A DNA stretch of 64,000 nucleotides from Rhizobium etli 8C-3 (GTDB lineage Bacteria; Pseudomonadota; Alphaproteobacteria; Rhizobiales; Rhizobiaceae). The notes under the pieces were generated by a model, which saw only the letters and a list, made by a program, of their open reading frames with translations, was not told where the DNA came from and ran no database searches. Shown here piece after piece: positions 62,363 through 64,000 of the stretch. Within the stretch, counting starts at the first letter, position 1; each line of letters begins with the position of its first letter. A program made the translations under genes and the position numbers. The DNA is taken from NCBI RefSeq assembly GCF_001908375.1, contig NZ_CP017244.1, positions 744,001 to 808,000 of the forward strand, read 5' to 3'.

Positions 62363-64000
62363 TCAAAGCCCATTCTGCTGAACAAAAAGCTCGACTTCTT
62401 CATCGATTTGCTTTCGCGTCGCAGCGTTCAGTTTTTCACCCACCGAAGACCTGGTCCGTTCTGCCTCATCGACCTTGAAACGAGTGGCGAGCGTTGCGCT
62501 GAAATATGCCTTCTTTAAATCCGGCTTTCCACGACTAAAACTGCCCTCCGCGTAACCCTTGGCAAGTTCGAGATAGGCGTCTTCGAAGCCTCGGCGTGCT
62601 GACAGTTCCAGCAGGGCAAATGCGCGATTGGCATCGCGAGAAACGTTGCCTTCGCCCTTCACGAGAAGGCGTGCTGCGTAGAAGGGCGCATACTGGTTAC
62701 CCATTTCCGTCGCGCGGATCATCAGATCAAAGCCCCGCTTGACATCTTTCTTCACACCCAATCCGCTGACATAGGCACGGCCGAGATTGGTCATGGCGTC
62801 GATCTGACCGGCATCGGCCGCCGCGGCATAAAGCCTCGTCGCCTCCACATCATCTTTCTTCACGCCGGTGCCGCGACGGAAGCTGTCGCCGAGTGCTGTG
62901 ATCGCGTTCGACCAGCCGCTTGATGCTGCAAGTCTGTACCATAGGATCCCCTCTTCGGGATTTTGAGGCACGCCTTGACCGCGGATGTAGGCCGTTCCCA
63001 CATTTGTCCTTGCTCTGAGATTTCCGAGCGGTGCTGCCTTCATGTAGAAATCCAAGGCACGCTTGTAATCGACTTCGCGGCCGACACCGGCCCGGGCCAT
63101 GTAACCGAGATTGACGAATGCGGCGCTGTATTGCTGCTGGCTGGCGAGTTCATAGAAATGCTCCGCCCAGTCATAGCGTTTCGCTATTTCAAGGACGCGG
63201 GCCAACTGAAACTGCAGGCGTGGGTTGCTGGGATCTGCAGCGAGCGCATAACCGCAGGAGCGCAGTCCGTCGCGGACGTTAACCAGCCCGTTCGTAACAC
63301 CCGGTACCACGCGTTGAGGATCGTTGGGATCGGCTGCATACAGATCGCAATCCGTAACGATTGTCTTCATGCCGCTTTGTGTGTCGGGCATTTCGCGTGG
63401 CCAGACACGAAAAGTCTCGCTGACGGCGCGCTCGCCGGCCTGCTGAAAAACAAACTCCGCTCCAGCGGCTTCAGTAGCCTCATCGGACGGCGGCTCGGTG
63501 GAAATCGCGGTGGCGGCAAGTGCACCGCTGACAAACAGCCCGCGCTTCTGCAACTCAGCAACCTGGAGACTGCTGCGTTTGAGCGCTTCGACCGCAAGCT
63601 GGCTCTTCGGAAACACCTTTGCGAAACGTTCGAAATCAGTTGGATCCGCGCTGTCTTGAATGAAATACCACAGGACCTGGTCAATAGTCAGCGCGCCGTC
63701 GCCCCCCGGGACCTCGGGTGCTGGTTCGTCGGCGCCGCCCGGCTTCAGGACGAATTTGGTTTCGATCGAGCCTGTGATCCATGGTATTTGCGATCCGCTG
63801 GTGGCAAGGCGCACGTCTCCACGCACTGTTCTGAACGTGTCGTAGATGTCGAGGCCCGGCTGCTGAAGCGCATTGGCCAGCGCCAAAGAATAAGGGCTGT
63901 TCACTCCGGTACCGTCGTAAGCCACTTCGCCGGCGCCTGTGGCGAAGGCGATGAGGACCTGACCAGAGCCGGCCTCGATATTTGCCAAGCCCTGCTGCAG
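62363..64000 (-). CDS. Caspase-like (peptidase C14) protein with Sel1 repeats, 5' end cut
   Basis: The frame runs off the window; 545 residues are visible. It begins inside a caspase-like fold (GQVLIAFATGAGEVAYDGTG, NSPYSLALANALQQPGLDIY), i.e. the small-subunit side, while the catalytic His/Cys lie outside. A linker (about 90-230) follows, then at least five Sel1/TPR-like repeats (FVNLGYMARAGVGREVDYKR; TNVGTAYIRGQGVPQNPEEG; ITALGDSFRRGTGVKKDDVE; MTNLGRAYVSGLGVKKDVKR; YLELAKGYAEGSFSRGKPDL). Such proteins are common in rhizobia with unclear roles. Co-oriented with the hypothetical gene 6 bp downstream. Confidence 0.88.
   Translation of the reverse strand: MQQGLANIEAGSGQVLIAFATGAGEVAYDGTGVNSPYSLALANALQQPGLDIYDTFRTVRGDVRLATSGSQIPWITGSIETKFVLKPGGADEPAPEVPGGDGALTIDQVLWYFIQDSADPTDFERFAKVFPKSQLAVEALKRSSLQVAELQKRGLFVSGALAATAISTEPPSDEATEAAGAEFVFQQAGERAVSETFRVWPREMPDTQSGMKTIVTDCDLYAADPNDPQRVVPGVTNGLVNVRDGLRSCGYALAADPSNPRLQFQLARVLEIAKRYDWAEHFYELASQQQYSAAFVNLGYMARAGVGREVDYKRALDFYMKAAPLGNLRARTNVGTAYIRGQGVPQNPEEGILWYRLAASSGWSNAITALGDSFRRGTGVKKDDVEATRLYAAAADAGQIDAMTNLGRAYVSGLGVKKDVKRGFDLMIRATEMGNQYAPFYAARLLVKGEGNVSRDANRAFALLELSARRGFEDAYLELAKGYAEGSFSRGKPDLKKAYFSATLATRFKVDEAERTRSSVGEKLNAATRKQIDEEVELFVQQNGL

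Overview
The window looks like chromosomal or megaplasmid DNA from a member of the Rhizobiaceae (alpha-proteobacteria). This rests on even high-GC coding, the assimilatory nitrate locus with NasS/NasT regulators, a DUF982 protein, and many ABC uptake systems with GntR-type regulators. No rRNA, tRNA, CRISPR array, transposase or phage gene was seen. Both edge genes are cut: a nitrate reductase at position 1 and a caspase-like/Sel1 protein at position 64000. || Region 1 (1-13.4 kb, all minus strand) is a nitrate assimilation locus. In transcription order it runs nasT2-nasS2, nrtA-nrtB-nrtC (nitrate ABC importer), nasT1-nasS1, then narK-like transporter-nirB-nirD-nasA. The two structural operons each begin with a sigma-54 -24/-12 promoter. 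The narK leader also holds an A1/G4 hexaloop hairpin and a long intrinsic terminator, the layout expected for NasT (ANTAR) antitermination; the nrtA leader is similar but weaker. The nasS-nasT pair is present twice. || Region 2 (13.9-27.1 kb) has an Lrp-type regulator with a short upstream ORF and palindromes, then a two-armed catabolic locus. The minus arm encodes a DHDPS/NAL-family aldolase, a cytoplasmic sialidase-like protein, an iron-type alcohol dehydrogenase and PdxA2. The plus arm encodes a peptide-type ABC importer, a DUF1537 acid-sugar kinase and a FadR-type regulator. PdxA2 and DUF1537 kinases act in sequence on four-carbon acid sugars, so both arms probably serve one imported substrate, still unknown. 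|| Region 3 (27.3-30.9 kb) holds a CBS-domain membrane protein, an FMN reductase, an RBBP9-type hydrolase and a 1-Cys peroxiredoxin. Region 4 (31.1-36.1 kb, minus) is a copper-resistance operon: His/Cys-rich protein, small lipoprotein, TolC-like lipoprotein, multicopper oxidase, cupredoxin, CusF-like protein, DUF411 protein. It sits behind a MerR/CueR-type promoter with a 19-bp spacer and no local regulator. || Region 5 (36.3-43.1 kb) is a Hut-like locus: HutC-family regulator, polar amino acid ABC importer, a histidine-ammonia-lyase homologue that lacks the Ala-Ser-Gly segment needed to make the MIO cofactor, and a sarcosine-oxidase-like flavoprotein. It may degrade an N-methylated or betaine amino acid rather than histidine. 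|| Region 6 (43.1-54.2 kb) contains small regulators, cspA, two tiny conserved-looking proteins, a FecBCD-type importer with two paralogous binding proteins, a methyltransferase, a chemoreceptor with a CheR-tether pentapeptide, and a KANL3/Tex30-type hydrolase. Region 7 (54.5-58.8 kb) is a sugar ABC importer whose two permeases are fused in one polypeptide. Region 8 (59.2-64 kb) has a small lipoprotein, a two-glycosyltransferase fusion, an unknown protein and the caspase-like/Sel1 protein.
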